Positions 33,377 to 47,800 of a stretch of 64,000 nt of DNA are shown piece after piece. This stretch comes from Liolophura sinensis (lineage: Eukaryota; Mollusca; Polyplacophora; Chitonida; Chitonidae). The stretch lies in assembly GCF_032854445.1 (NCBI RefSeq), contig NC_088303.1:22639501-22703500 (forward strand), given 5' to 3'. The notes below the pieces were generated by a model. The model was not told the DNA's origin and did no database searches. It saw nothing but the letters and a program-made list of their open reading frames with translations. Position 1 is the stretch's first letter. Each line of letters opens with the position of its first letter. Both the position numbers and the translations under genes were made by a program.

Positions 33377-36300
33377 GTAAGCTGTACTAATGCCATTTAA
33401 CTGAATTGAAATTTGATGTATTGCCTCGAAACTAAATACAATTTGGAGCTAAACTTATATTTGCTGACTTATATACAGTGGGATCCATATGTATGTAGAG
33501 TTGCCTTTGTTTCGGTGTTTATGTTATGTGTACCACTGTCTGTATGCACGTGACAGTGCGTTATCACTGACGGCCTTTGGTCGGTGGAGCTCCGTTATGC
33601 ATAAATGTGCCGCGCCCCCTTCTCGGTCTCGTGTACGTAGACCTACATCTGTCTTCGCTGATTACACTTACTCACGCTGATTCAAAGCGGATGCATGCAT
33701 ATAAATATAGACCACATAATACAGCCCACGTGGTATCTTGCCCTTCAATTAGTACAGAAAAGTGGCGGTGACCGAAAACTTGTCGATTACCCCGGTCTCA
33801 CTCTTTGTGGGATGTCAATAATCCGTCGAAGACACTCGTGTAGCCATTTTAGCAGCTTAACATCCGTTGTGGAGATCACTCTTTATCCACCTATGTGATG
33901 TGTATATCTATGTGTCACACGTAAAAAGTTTGTAAGTTTCCAAAGATCACTGGTTTACCCCGGAAATTCCCTCACCTATAAAACTGACTGCAATCGCACA
34001 TGTGAAAAGTATTTGAGGATGTCGCTAGAAAGGATTCAAACAAAAAATAAATAAATAACCGTCTACTTCCCGATGCGCGACTGTGAATCTTACATACTCA
34101 GTATGTACAACTTATATTTTAGTTTGTTGAATTTATATCCAGGACTAGTTTTTAAATCCAGTTAAATTCTCAATCAAACTTAATATATTATTATTATTTA
34201 ATTATTTGGTTTAACTTAATGTATCCTGCCTGGTGTCGTGCCAAAGGTCTTATACGTCACGCCCTTAATTCTTACATAAGTACGCTCAGATTTCACTGCT
34301 AGGATTGCTTCAATCAACATTTTGTCTAGTATTGTTAGTTCACGAGTGGAAAGGGTGAAGGCTCTGATGGCAATGGTCAAAGCAGCCGTTAGGCATTCGT
34401 AAATCAGATGTTTACTTCACGTATGGAGAGTGAGAAGGCTCTGATGGCAATGGTCATAGCAGCCGTTAGGCATCCATAAATCCGATGTTTACTTCACGTA
34501 TGGAGAGCGAGAAGGCTATGATGGCAATGGTCAAAGCAGCCGTTAGGCATTCGTAAATCAGATGTTTACTTTACGTATAGAGAGTGAGAAGGCTTTGATG
34601 GCAATGGTCAAAGCAGCCAATAGGCATTCGTAAATCAGATGTTTACTTTACGTATAGAGAGTGAGAAGGCTTTGATGGCAATGGTCAAAGCAGCCGTTAG
34701 GCATTCGTAAATCAGATGTTTACTTCACGTATGGAGAGTGAGAAGGCTCTGATGGCAATGGTCAAAGCAGCCGTTAGGCATTCGTAAATCAGATGTTTAC
34801 TTCACGTATGGAGAGTGAGAAGGCTCTGATGGCAATGGTCATAGCAGCCGTTAGGCATCCATAAATCCGATGTTTACTTCACGTATGGAGAGCGAGAAGG
34901 CTATGATGGCAATGGTCAAAGCAGCCGTTAGGCATTCGTAAATCAGATGTTTACTTTACGTATAGAGAGTGAGAAGGCTTTGATGGCAATGGTCAAAGCA
35001 GCCAATAGGCATTCGTAAATCAGATGTTTACTTTACGTATAGAGAGTGAGAAGGCTTTGATGGCAATGGTCAAAGCAGCCGTTAGGCATTCGTAAATCAG
35101 ATGTTTACTTCACGTATGGAGAGTGAGAAGGCTCTGATGGCAATGGTCAAAGCAGCCGTTAGGCATTCGTAAATCAGATGTTTACTTCACGTATGGAGAG
35201 TGAGAAGGCTCTGATGGCAATGGTCATAGCAGCCGTTAGGCATCCATAAATCCGATGTTTACTTCACGTATGGAGAGCGAGAAGGCTATGATGGCAATGG
35301 TCAAAGCAGCCGTTAGGCATTCGTAAATCAGATGTTTACTTTACGTATAGAGAGTGAGAAGGCTTTGATGGCAATGGTCAAAGCAGCCGTTAGGCATTCG
35401 TAAATCAGATGTTTACGTATAGAGAGTGAGAAGGCTTTGATGGCAATGGTCAAAGCAGCCGTTAGGCATTCGTAAATCAGATGTTTACGTATAGAGAGTG
35501 AGAAGGCTTTGATGGCAATGGTCAAAGCAGCCGTTAGGCATTCGTAAATCAGATGTTTACGTATAGAGAGTGAGAAGGCTTTGATGGCAATGGTCAAAGC
35601 AGCCGTTAGGCATTCGTAAATCAGATGTTTACGTATAGAGAGTGAGAAGGCTTTGATGGCAATGGTCAAAGCAGCCGTTAGGCATTCGTAAATCAGATGT
35701 TTACTTCACGTATGGAGAGTGAGAAGGCTTTGATGGCAATGGTCAAAGCAGCCGTTAGGCATTCGTAAATCAGATGTTTACTTCACGTATGGAGAGTGAG
35801 AAGGCTTTGATGGCAATGGTCAAAGCAGCCGTTAGGCATTCGTAAACAGATGTTTACTTCACGTATGGAGAGTGAGAAGGCTTTGATGGCAATGGTCAAA
35901 GCAGCCGTTAGGCATCCATAAATCCGATGTTTACTTCACGTATGGAGAGTGAGAAGGCTATGATGGCAATGGTCAAGCAGTCGTTAGGATCCATGAATCA
36001 GATGTTTACTTCACGTATGGAGAGTGAGAAGGCTTTGATGGCAATGGTCAAAGCAACCGTTAGGCATCCATAAGTCAGATGTTTACTTCACGTATGGAGA
36101 GCGAGAAGGCTATGATGGCAATGGTCAAGCAGTCGTTAGGATCCATGAATCAGATGTTTACTTCACGTATGGAGAGCGCGAAGGCTTTGATGGCAATGGT
36201 CAAAGCAACCGTTAGGCATCCATAAATCCGATGTTTACTTCACGTATGGAGAGCGCGAAGGCTCTGATGGCAATGGTCATGTAATCGTTTAGCACCCATG

Positions 36301-38836
36301 AATCAGACTGAAAAGGTTCTGATGACAGTCGTGAGGGGGCCATTGTAATCGTTATTGGTTTTAGGTAGACATCATCGCCACTTGTCAATATTTTCAACAT
36401 TTCGTGTAAAACACAATCGAACCCAACTCAAATATTTTGAACACTTTAATATCAAATATGTATTTGTAAACCAAATGTGGGCGGTGATTTATTAAACTGG
36501 TTGCCAAAAACGCACCGGTTCTCAAGTCCTTTCCACTTGGAAAGAAACAGGAACAGGAGTGTTTGGAGTAAAGTGTCTCCATTCGTCTTACAGCCACAAC
36601 CGAATTAGTGAGAGTTGAATTCAACTGTGTGACTTCGTTGCTCAAGGGAGAGTCGATCCCTGCTGCGGTAAAACGGACGCTTCACTTCAGTCCGCCAGTA
36701 AAAGTCTTAACTACCCTGCCGTGATAAAGAATAAAGAAAAATATACTCCAATATAATCAGAAATGACAAGAACACGGTATGACTCTTACTTGTGTTGTAA
36801 ACATTTGTGCAATTTCAGCGCCCTCTGTTGACAGTTCTGGACGAAAATGAGGCCAGCGGAAGTCATCGTGATTTGCCACAAAAGGACTATGAGGTACATC
36901 TCCATCCCATTATGTTTAACTGTCCTAAGTGTACACAATATATGCCATTTATAAATGTAAATGTTTTTAAACTCGTTTTCTGTCCACATTTTTTGCATTA
37001 CTGGTAATGCTTCATTTGACGTAAGACCTTCATTTTTATAAACTTCAAATGTTCCATCTCTGTGTTAATAGATTTATGTGTTATGGAAATTACGCGTTAA
37101 ACAAAGTAATGACATTAGAATAAGAATACAGTTATTTAAGATGATACTACTAGCCCTCACCATCCTACTTAAACGTAAAATGTTTATTCTCTAATTTATT
37201 CATGTACTTTTGTAATGCTCATTTATGGTCGATTAGACGTATCACGTCGCAATTAGCACCTTACGGGAACAGGTGATTATTTCTCGTGTGTGGTCGAGAG
37301 TTGGTATACTCCGTCTCTGCCAAGTTATTTTTGTATACGCAAAGTATCGCGTTTTTGTTGTACTGGAGGGCTCTGTTCGACAAAGAGAACATACTCTAAG
37401 ATGTATATCTATATGTATGTATGATTGGGGGTTAATGACGTACTTAGCAATTTTTCAATCACATGACGACGGGGAGTCATTAGGTGTGTGTACGTACATT
37501 CACTGTGTCTTCTTATGGCTGGGCCAGTCTATGCCGCAACTGTCGCCACTGATGTATCATGCCGAAGACACGAGACATAACTCTCCATTAAGTCACACTG
37601 ACACCGTTCCAACCAGCCATGTTTCCTGCCTCTAACCTCTCAGTGCTGGTTGCCAAGCGAGACAGCAGCAAGTTCCATGTTTAAAGCCGTTGGTTTGATC
37701 CCGGGATTTCCCAACAGCCGTGACCCTAACCAATGGGTCACGGAAGCAGTCTACTCCAAGAATTCAGGAATACATTTCAACTACATTAGCAACTTCTTGT
37801 CATCACACTATCTACTATGAACATGCACTGAAGACCTGCAAGTGGAAAGTATCTATTTATCGTCTCTCTTGCTACCATAGCACACTATAGTCCACTGTGT
37901 AGAACATGACCCAGGTGTGATCTCTCTTGATACCGTCAGTGTCAAGATTTACATTCACTGCAGTTTGTCGCACGTGACCCACTTGTCGTCTCTGTTGTCA
38001 ATACCGGTGTACGAGGTTGTGCCCACTGTATTTTCTGAGAAAACAAAATTTAAGATATAAAAAATAATAAGACAACATTTTTGTAGAGTTTGGACTATGA
38101 CGCAGACGGAAGTGAGCGACCAGAGAATACAGATGCAAACAAGGTGAGGATGAAAAATTTTGTCTGTGATATATCTGAAGAAGTTAATCGATTTAACTGA
38201 ATGTGTGTGCCACTCACCACGGCGTACGTAAGAAGTGTGTACAACGAACACAGGCTTCATACTTAATAATTTTATACACAGATCTGATTGCACATGCCAG
38301 ATAACGATCTTGCGTAGAGACGTGAATATTATAGACCTACCAGGATGGTGGAAATCATACTATTTGTATTGAATACTGATATTAAAGTCTGCGACATCGA
38401 AGAAAAAAAAAACAACATAAAGCATTAATTCTCAACCCATCTTTTAGTAGATTTTTGTTTTCAATTATTGCCTATAGGCGTTTTTATTTTCTAGGCTGAT
38501 GTTTAGTCTACGAGGTCTTTGCCACCATCAGTTTGACTTGTTTCATGGTAAAATTTATGACGTATAGAGCTGTGTGTATAATTACTGAAACTTATCCCAG
38601 CTGTTTTGATATGATTTCATTATAACATAAGATGCATTTTTTCTAAAACTTGGACTATCCCTTTAAAACCAGCAGGCTCGCTTTATCAAATAGCTACAAA
38701 TGTACTTACTATTTATTTCTTCTTTGTTCTTCCTGATAGTATTACATTAAACTGGAAGTCTTGAAATGGGTCGTTACATTTCTCATCGGAATGTTTACAG
38801 GTCTGGTGAGTTTTTAGTCTTGAATTTATTGAACTG

Positions 38837-38897
<61 letters not shown>

Positions 38898-41800
38898 AGT
38901 AAAATATGATTCACGATCTTTATAAAAAATACCACTTACCATTACAGGTGACAGAGGCATCCTACTATAGCTCTGTTCTGTTTACGAGCCTCGTCATGAG
39001 AGTTATATATATAAACTTTTTTTTATATTTTACTTAAAAACTAACTAAAAAAATTAAAGTAGATTCAGTTTCTCCCTGAGATTATATGGTTATACATAAT
39101 ATATTACGATTTTCCAAAATCACTACCAAATTAACTGCTTGGAATACTTGAAATATTGCTTTCTATATAGGTGGCCATGTTCATTGACACCTTTGTCAAA
39201 CTGCTCTCCAAGTGGAAATTCAGCACGGTCGAAGAATGTATCCTTGGAAAGAAAATACGTGGATAAACAGTGGGGAATTATCAACCTCATTGTTAGACAA
39301 TCGAAGACGCAATACCTGAGCCATGCTAAGCCTAAAATTTGATTTAACTCGGACTTAAAGATAGTGTAGTCAGCAGTGCTGCACTACTTTGAGGTGTAGA
39401 TAAGCGGTAAAGGCAATGTCTTCGCTAAACTATGGCGTTAACCTTGGGTCCGTTATCCTCCACCGTAAACTTACGCCATAACCTCTAACATATTGTGTCT
39501 GCTCTGACCATCGAACACATTATTTAATTTTAATTATTTGTTTAAAAAATATTATAGAATGGTATATTTGTAATATTATATTAACATGCGAAATTATGCA
39601 TGGTGGATGTGTTACTACTCATAGAGCTAATTATGTGGCATTAACGGTCGTTATCTGTTGCCCAGGGCCTCGTACTCTCTGCACAGTTCTTGTTTTCTCC
39701 GAAGTTCAGTCTGGTACAGGTGTTGACACGTATGTAAAAATCCTGATAAGCTTACTACAGCTTCTTTTTACATCTCACAAGCTGGTTTTCTCGTTCGGTC
39801 GTCCATGGAACGGTCTACCAACAACAACAACTTGCCAGGGGATAGTCGTGGATTAGCACCCCCCCCCCCCCCCCACCCACCTCCCCTCACACTTCCCTGG
39901 GCCCAGTTTTCACCCATCATAAAGCTATCCTCTGTCGTATAAACACCAATGAAATAAATAAATACGTCTCATAATATATATTCTAACCTATACTGTGCTA
40001 CGTGTTCTTAATAGTTACTCTGTGAAATAATACTGCCTAAATTTGCTTGGTATGTGGAGCTTGTCTGTAATATGAACTCTTAGGAAAGACACAAGACACT
40101 TCAGGCTGGTGAGTTTGTATATTTACAAGAAGTGAGTCTGCCTTAGTTGAACTTTATGTGAGGCTTTTCCTGTAATACCAGCCGAGCCGTTTATATAGTA
40201 CTTCTTGCTTTGCCCACACCTACTATTGTTCGGTTGAGACCACAGCTATTTTTCTTTTTGTGCTCACACTACTTCTAAGCGTAGGATCACAAAACCTTTC
40301 GGTGTAGGTTTACACTACTTTTTGGTGTAGGCCCTTACTATGTGTAGCTAACGACACTTTTTGGTATAGAAGTCTACACTATAAAGTGGTGTTGGCCAAC
40401 ATTTGTTGTTTTTGACAATGGCTGTTAAAAATGTTATCGAGTAAAAATCGTAATATTCCTCTAAGCTAATCAAAAACGCCTGTAACCCACCTAATCTTAA
40501 TCAGTGTTCCGATGATATTACTGAGTTAATGGGGTCGAACAATCAATTAATCAATTATGGCACTGAGTTGTTATAATAACCTTAACCAAATTCAGCAATC
40601 AATGTCCAGTCCAAAGAAGGCGGCTTAGTCTTGTCCCTACTCTGGCTGCTCCTTTTCAACGTCGGTTTTGTATTCGTGGCCGGTTGTCTGACCATCCTAG
40701 AGGTAAGTTAATTGTCTTGGTGGTCGGTTGTTGACTATTCCATAGGTAGGCTAATTGTCTTGGTGGTCGGCTGTTGACCATTCCAGTGGTAGGCTAATTG
40801 TCTTGGTGGTCGATTGTTGACCATTCCATAGGTAGGCTAATTGTCTTGTGGCCGGTTGCTGACCATTCCAGAGGTAGACGAATTGTCTTGGTGGTCGGTT
40901 GTTGACCATTCCAGAGGCAAGCTAATTATCTTGTTGGCCGCTTGTTGAGTATTTCAGAGGTACATGTAGGCTAATTGTCTTGTTGGCCGGTTGTTGACCA
41001 TTTCAGAGGAAGGTTAATTGTCTGGTGGGCGGTTGTGTGATCAAACTAGAGATAGGCTAGTTGTCTTCGTGGTAGGTTGTGTGACCATTCCAGAGGTAGG
41101 CTAATTGTATTGGTGGTCGGTTTTCTGACCATCTCAGATGAGTTAGGTTATATGTAATTACCTTCGTAACCGGTTTTCTGAACATCTTAGAGGTAGGCTA
41201 ACGGTCTTCGTAACCAGTTGTCTGACCAAACTCAAGTATTGTTTTCTTTCACTCTTGCAAGTAACTCGTTGCGACTGGGTCTGGTATACCAGAGATTAAG
41301 TGTTACTTAAATGGAGTCAAAGTTAGGATAATTTTCTTCGCGGCCGGTTTCTGGCCGTTTTTAAGTAGACCAGTTGTCTTCGTGGCTGTATGTGTGACGA
41401 TTTTACAGGTAGGTTAATTGTCTTCGTGGCTGATTTTTCCGGCCATACGAGAGGTAGGCTAATTGTCTTGTTGGCCGGTTGTGTGGCCATTCTATGTAAC
41501 ACTCTGTGTTGGATTTGACCATAAAATTATCGATATATTATACAATTTAGTGGGTGTAATCATTTTTTGATGGCTTAGTGGTTGAGGTATTCCCTTGTGA
41601 GCAGAACATCCATGTTTAATAGACAGTGGGATTCTGCCTTAGACTTTGAGAATTCTTGGTACTTTCGGTGGAACTGCTCTGCCCAGAATCTGTAGATCAT
41701 AATCTGTGAATGGGTGGGGCGTCATTCTGCTTGTTCTCAGGTTTAATACAATTAAAAATCTTCTTCATATGACCGAAACTGTATTGAATATGTGACTTAC

Positions 41801-44800
41801 TGAAGAAAATCTTCATAAGAAATGAAGTGAGAAATATATTTGCATCCGGTCCTAGAACATTTAAGGTAAACGCCGTTTTGAGAGAAAAAAAAAAACACTT
41901 TTTAATAATGCTAAGCTCAAGTATTGTTTTCGTTCACTTTTCCTACTAGCCCGTGGCGGCTGGATCCGGAATACCAGAGATTAAGTGTTACTTAAATGGA
42001 GGTCAAAGTTCCCAGGGTAATGAGACTGAAGACGCTGGTGTCTAAAGCCATCGGGGTGTTGTTCAGTGTGGCCGGTGGTAAGTGATGAGGGTGTCGACCC
42101 TGGTGTCTAAAGTCGTCGAAGTGCTGTTTGGTGTAACCGGTGGTAAGTAATGAGAGTGATGACTCTGGTGTCTAAAGCTGTCGGGGTGCTGTTTGGTGTG
42201 ACCGGTGGTAAGTGATGAGGGTGATGACTCAGGTGTCTAAAGCCGTTGAGGTTCTGTTTGATGTGGCCGGAGGTAAGTGAGGAGACAGATGCTGGTGTCT
42301 AAAGCTGTCGGAGTGGTGTTTAGTGTGGCCGGTGGTAAGTGATGAGACTGAAGACGCTGGTGTCTAAAGCCGTCGGGATGCTATGTAGTGTGGCCGGTGG
42401 TAAGCGATGAGGGTGATGCCGACGGATAGATATGCAGGAAATCGGGAACACATTGTAACACTTTTTAAAAAGTGACAATCTGTCTTTTCTTAAATTTTCC
42501 ATTGGCCTACCTTTGGACTGTCGAACCTATCTTAGACAAAATAAAAAAATAAATATAGAAGCAACCAGACCAGTTGGCAAATTGTCAGTTGGATTTGTCT
42601 TTTAATTGTTCATGTAAATGCTTACAAATTAGCAACACGCGCGCTCTCAAGCACAGTGGGTAGGTCTTCACTATTCTGCGAGTGTGGATAAATCTTTGAA
42701 TTGTCGTCAGTTGTAATACAGCTCTCATCGTCATAACGTATCTTGGTTTCTTGTGATGGAAGTGACGAAGGTTCTAACTTATATGTATGAGACACCATTT
42801 AATGTCAGTTTATGAAATACTGCCTTGGTTTCAGGTTTGTTTGTGGGGAAAGAAGGCCCTATGATCCACAGCGGGGCTATTATCGGCGCGGGATTGCCTC
42901 AGGTAAATGCGTGTGGATCGATAGCCAGATAGTTTTACATTATAGCTGGAAATGAACGAAATGTTACACTTTTGCATTATGATACAACACATTAGTATCT
43001 TTGAATTATTTATTACAAATTAATTTCGGTAATACAAATCACATACATATTGCTTAATGCTTGATAAAATCCCCCCTCTCTAGCACCATGCAGACATGAA
43101 CTCGTATATGATATTTATACCACATCGGTCTGTGTTGTAGTTCCAGAGCTTAGCCTGGCGGAAGCTTTCATCTAGAGCCGCCTATTTCAGAACTGACAGG
43201 TAGGCCTAAGAGAGTTGACGATTTTTTTTCAGCTTTATATTTTCTGAACAATTATTTGAACTATTTCAGCTGTTTTCTCTGAATGACATGTGTTTTCGTA
43301 CTCTTAAATTTCAGGGATAAAAGAGACTTTGTCTCTGGTGGCGCGGCTGCCGGTGTGGCGGGTAAGACAGATTAAAGGGAGGTAACTGAGTATGTCTAAA
43401 GTGTGTCTGAACACTGTCGATGTCAATCTGCGTAATTTGTTGTATAACCTGATATTTTAAGGCGAAACACTGATATCACTATTATCTTATTACTAATGAC
43501 TTGCTGTATACATATCAGACATTCAGCTTTATTCTCGTCACGATATGTGGTAACTGTTAAAATGTGATTAAAATTTTTGGCCAGTCATGGGGTTGCAATG
43601 GCCACCCATAGTACACAGATAGCCAATCATCAGCGATTTGCATATCACAGGCCAAGGAAGTCTTTTACCTTACATTTTGCTCAGCTATTCACAGAACTGC
43701 AATTGCCTCCCATAATACATGGATAGTCAAATGCAGTTCTCGATTTGCATATCAGAGACCTGTAACCAAAGACTCCCCACAGTGTCTTTTACCACCACAA
43801 TGATTTACAACTTCATATGAAGTCACTTTTCTGCAATCCTTACTCATACGATAAACAATCACAGCTGTGACAGCATTACAACTTTGGCCTTTCTTATTGG
43901 TTTAATGGCAAGATCCTAGCACTATACAATTAGAGGATAATATCTGTGTATGACAGTGTTAATCATTCTACTTTTTTGTGGTTTTATGTCAATATTTGAA
44001 TGTATCATATGACTTGAACATTGTACAGTATGACAAACTGCTCAGTTAGGCGAGCTAACGGTTTTCTCTGAATGCCTTGTTAGTTTGTGTGACTCTTGCT
44101 GCATTTGCAGCTGCATTCGGAGCTCCTATCGGAGGTGTACTTTTCAGTTTGGAGGAGGGTTCATCATTTTGGAACCAGAAGCTGACATGGCGAACGGTAT
44201 TTTTTTGTTCTATCGTTTTTAGTAAATCTTTTTTATTAGCTCATTTTGTCCAAAGTTTGCACATTACTGGTAAAAAATTCTCTGTCTACGATTACGTTTG
44301 AAATTAAGAAGTAATGTTTTCCTCCTAAGATATCTGATTTAAAAATAACATTTTTATGGCCCCCTCTTCAAAAAATTCTATTTTCGGTGAGCTTTAGTAT
44401 ACTGTAAGCCAAGAAAGCATTTTCATTTTGTTTAATCTCCTTTTTAATTCCTTTTAACGAACTATCAGTTTTTCTGTTCGATGGCCGCCACGTTCGTGTT
44501 GAACTTTTTCCTGTCGGGTGCAGATGGCGGTCAGTGGGGGTATTTCTACATGCCGGGGCTCATTAACTTCGGCGTTTTCTCAGTAAGTAGTACATTTTTC
44601 TCTGGGTTGCGTAGAGTAATCAGATCTCTACTCTCGCTTCTTAAGTCATCGATCACCACATATACATTTGTACACTTTCATCAATATATTTTCTCTCAAC
44701 CCAATGAAATGGAAGAAATTTATTCCGCACTAAAGTTTTACGTTTTAAGCCCAGCAAACAGGTTTTGGTACGTTAGGTCTTTCATTTTTTATTACTGTCT

Positions 44801-47800
44801 TTTTCCACACAGTTCACTGAAACGAGTCTTATTTTATTGTCTAACTTTTTAGTGTTGTCAATCAAAATTGTCACTCTAAAATTCCACCGGAAACTGCCCT
44901 CTCATCTCACCATCCAATCAGCTAAGCAGTGTGAAGAATTAATGTCATATGTCATTTGTCCTTAGTGCCAAAGTGGTTCTGGACCTGCCTGTAAACTGTG
45001 GGACGCCCTTGACCTGTTGATTTTCATCGCCATGGGGGTGGTAGGCGGTCTGCTGGGAGCTCTGTTCAACTGTCTCAACACCGCTCTCACCAAACACCGC
45101 ATGAGACACGTCCAGAAAAAGCACTTTGTCTTCAGGTGGGGAGCTCATGAATAGCAAAGTTCTATCCAAGCTGAGGTGCATGAGAGATTTAAGGTCCTGT
45201 TTTAAAATCTCGAACGGTGATGTACATGTCCATCACACTGTATATCTTGTACTGCATGTCTTTATAGAAAGTTGTTATCGTAGTGTGGAAACAAACCCCA
45301 GAAAGCTGAACATTTTAATGGAAATTGCATTCCGGGATATGATGTGTTAACACTGATGTAAATTCGGTACTGGTCGGTTACAGATGCTACTGGGAAGGTC
45401 TGTGTTAGTCTGTTGTACAGTTCTTATTTTACAGGATTTTGGAATCTCTGTTGGTTGCTATGGTTACCACTACTGTGTCTTTTACGGCCGCCATGACACT
45501 GGGAGAATGCCGGAAGATAGCCAGTAGGGTAAGACGGAAATGTGATTGATTACCTAAACACAAAATGTTTATTTTTATCACCGTGTATACATCAGAGCTC
45601 GAAGTCGAGAGGTTTGTTTCGCCAGCGTTGTAACGTTGTTTTATCACCAACAACAAGCTAACCGGAAGTCAATCATATAACCACGAGAAACATTTGTTTA
45701 TTGCATCCTGGGAATTGTATATTTGCTGCAGAAGCGTAGCCCAACAGCCGCGCACAACAAGAGTTACTACATGTGCTGAAGGGAAATGATTAAAGTAAGA
45801 TTCGGTTGCAAAGGAACTCGAACCCTGCATGGCCTAAACTGTACCAAGTAAAAGCCTTATCACAAACTGAAGTACAGATATGATGTGATGAACTAGTGAC
45901 GTGTATGTGGCGGCCTGAAGTCATACTAGTGGTATTCTAGTGGCGTATATGTGGCGGCCTGAAGCTATGCTAGTGGTAAACTAGTGGCGTGTATGTGGCG
46001 GCCGGAAGACATGCTAGTGGTATCGTACTGGTGATGAACTAGTTGTATGTGACAGTCTGATATAATGTAAGTGGTGAACTAGTGGCGTGTTATTGGCAAG
46101 CTAGTGGTTGCGTGTTAATTGCTTGCAATGGAAGACTTTTGTTCCTGTTTATACTGTAATGCCAATCTCCCTGGTTTTCTTCTTCGCACCAGTGCTGTGC
46201 CTTTGCACTATCTAACTGATAATATGCATCGATGGGTTGGGATGTGTAAAAATCCATTCTCTTTAGTGCTGAACATAAACGATTATTGTATGTTTGAAGC
46301 ACACACCAATAAAAAGTTTTTCAGTCATGGTCTTTGACATTGGTTTATCTCACTCTTGTAACATTATTTGTTTTATGAGATGTTTCAAGAGGCTAAAGAC
46401 AATAGTGTGTTGACCAACTCAGGGTTTGTTTTAATAGTAATCATTAATGTGAAGAAAAAGGCCAGTTTCACAGGTCAAACTTCAAAGCAAAATCTTGGAG
46501 TTATCTTAAGATTATTGGTTCAAAAATTCAGGTTCGTGGTATCTGATTTATCCTTAGGTTAGAAATATCTTTGTGAAATAGTTTAAAAAATGCCATTGGT
46601 CACGTTGCCAGAAGTTTACACATGTAGATGTATCCGTAACTAAGTTGATCTGCATCCTGAACACAGGGAGCCTCGCTGAACGGAACGGCCTCGCCTGTTT
46701 CCGGAACTGTTCGGACGTACTTCTGTGATGAGGGGTATTACAACGACATGGCCACCCTGTTCTTCAATCCGGAAGAAGTCGGAATAAAGCAGTTGTTCCA
46801 TCAGGAAGGTAAATACACTCTATTCTTGTGGAACTTTTAAAACTGTCTAGTTTGTTGTATAAGTAATGTTTGTTCTTTAAACTTGATTCACGAGGCACAA
46901 TGTATTCAAGCTATTTTTTGCTGATGTCAGGGCTATTATGGCACCAAGTTTTAGCCACATGCACTCCGCTTGACTACTTTAATAGCACAAGTTTAGTGTT
47001 TAGCTGATTCGGTTTTGACTCCGCTTTTTACGGTATAATGGTCACGTGATATAATACATAACACCTCTCAGTCTTAACTCTCCCACAATACATCTCTCAT
47101 TACGTGACATCAGACATAACACCTCTCAGTCAGAACTGTTACACGAGACACCAGACGTAACGCGTCTCAGCCTTAAATGTCATACGAGACACCAGACGTA
47201 ACACGTCTCAGCCGCAACTGTCACACGAGACATCAGATATAACACCTCTCAGTGAGAACTGTCACACGAGTCACCAGACGTAACACCTGTTAGCCATAAC
47301 TGTCACATGAGACACGTGACATAACACATCAGTTGTAACTGTCACACGTGACACCAGGCAGTGACACCTCTCAGCCGTAACTATCAAACGAGACACCAGA
47401 CATACCTCTCAGTTACAGCTATTACACCAGTCATCAGAGTCACCTCTAAGTCACAACTCTCAGAAGAGATATCAGACATAAGACTTCACCTCTACGTCAG
47501 GGCTTTTTAACGAGACACCAGATACAATACCTTTGATTTTTTTTTCCTGACAATTGCTCTAAAGTGTCCGTCTCCATTTTGACAGGCAAGTGGTTAGTAC
47601 CCTCTTTGCAGGAGATTTCACTCCTATCCCTCCTTTCTTGTTACCAGGTACGTTTAGCATGCCCTCCCTGGGAATATTCTTCCTCTGCTTCTTCCTGCTA
47701 GCCTGCTGGACGTACGGGGCAGCCGTTCCCAGCGGGTTGTTTGTGCCCTGTCTACTCTGCGGAGCGGCCTATGGCAGATTTGTGGCTACAATACTCGTAA

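Larger units (their letters stand above)
33377..36818 (+). other. intron 1 of the clcn6-like gene
   Basis: It holds a 3' fragment of SINE family C (about 33900-34060) and the 77-bp satellite. No further exon was seen. Confidence 0.6.

Noticed and set aside
35328-35669. 113-codon repetitive open frame on the minus strand
   Set aside because: It exists only because a 72-bp satellite subfamily is divisible by three. The same text in 77-bp units is out of frame, so there is no selection for coding.
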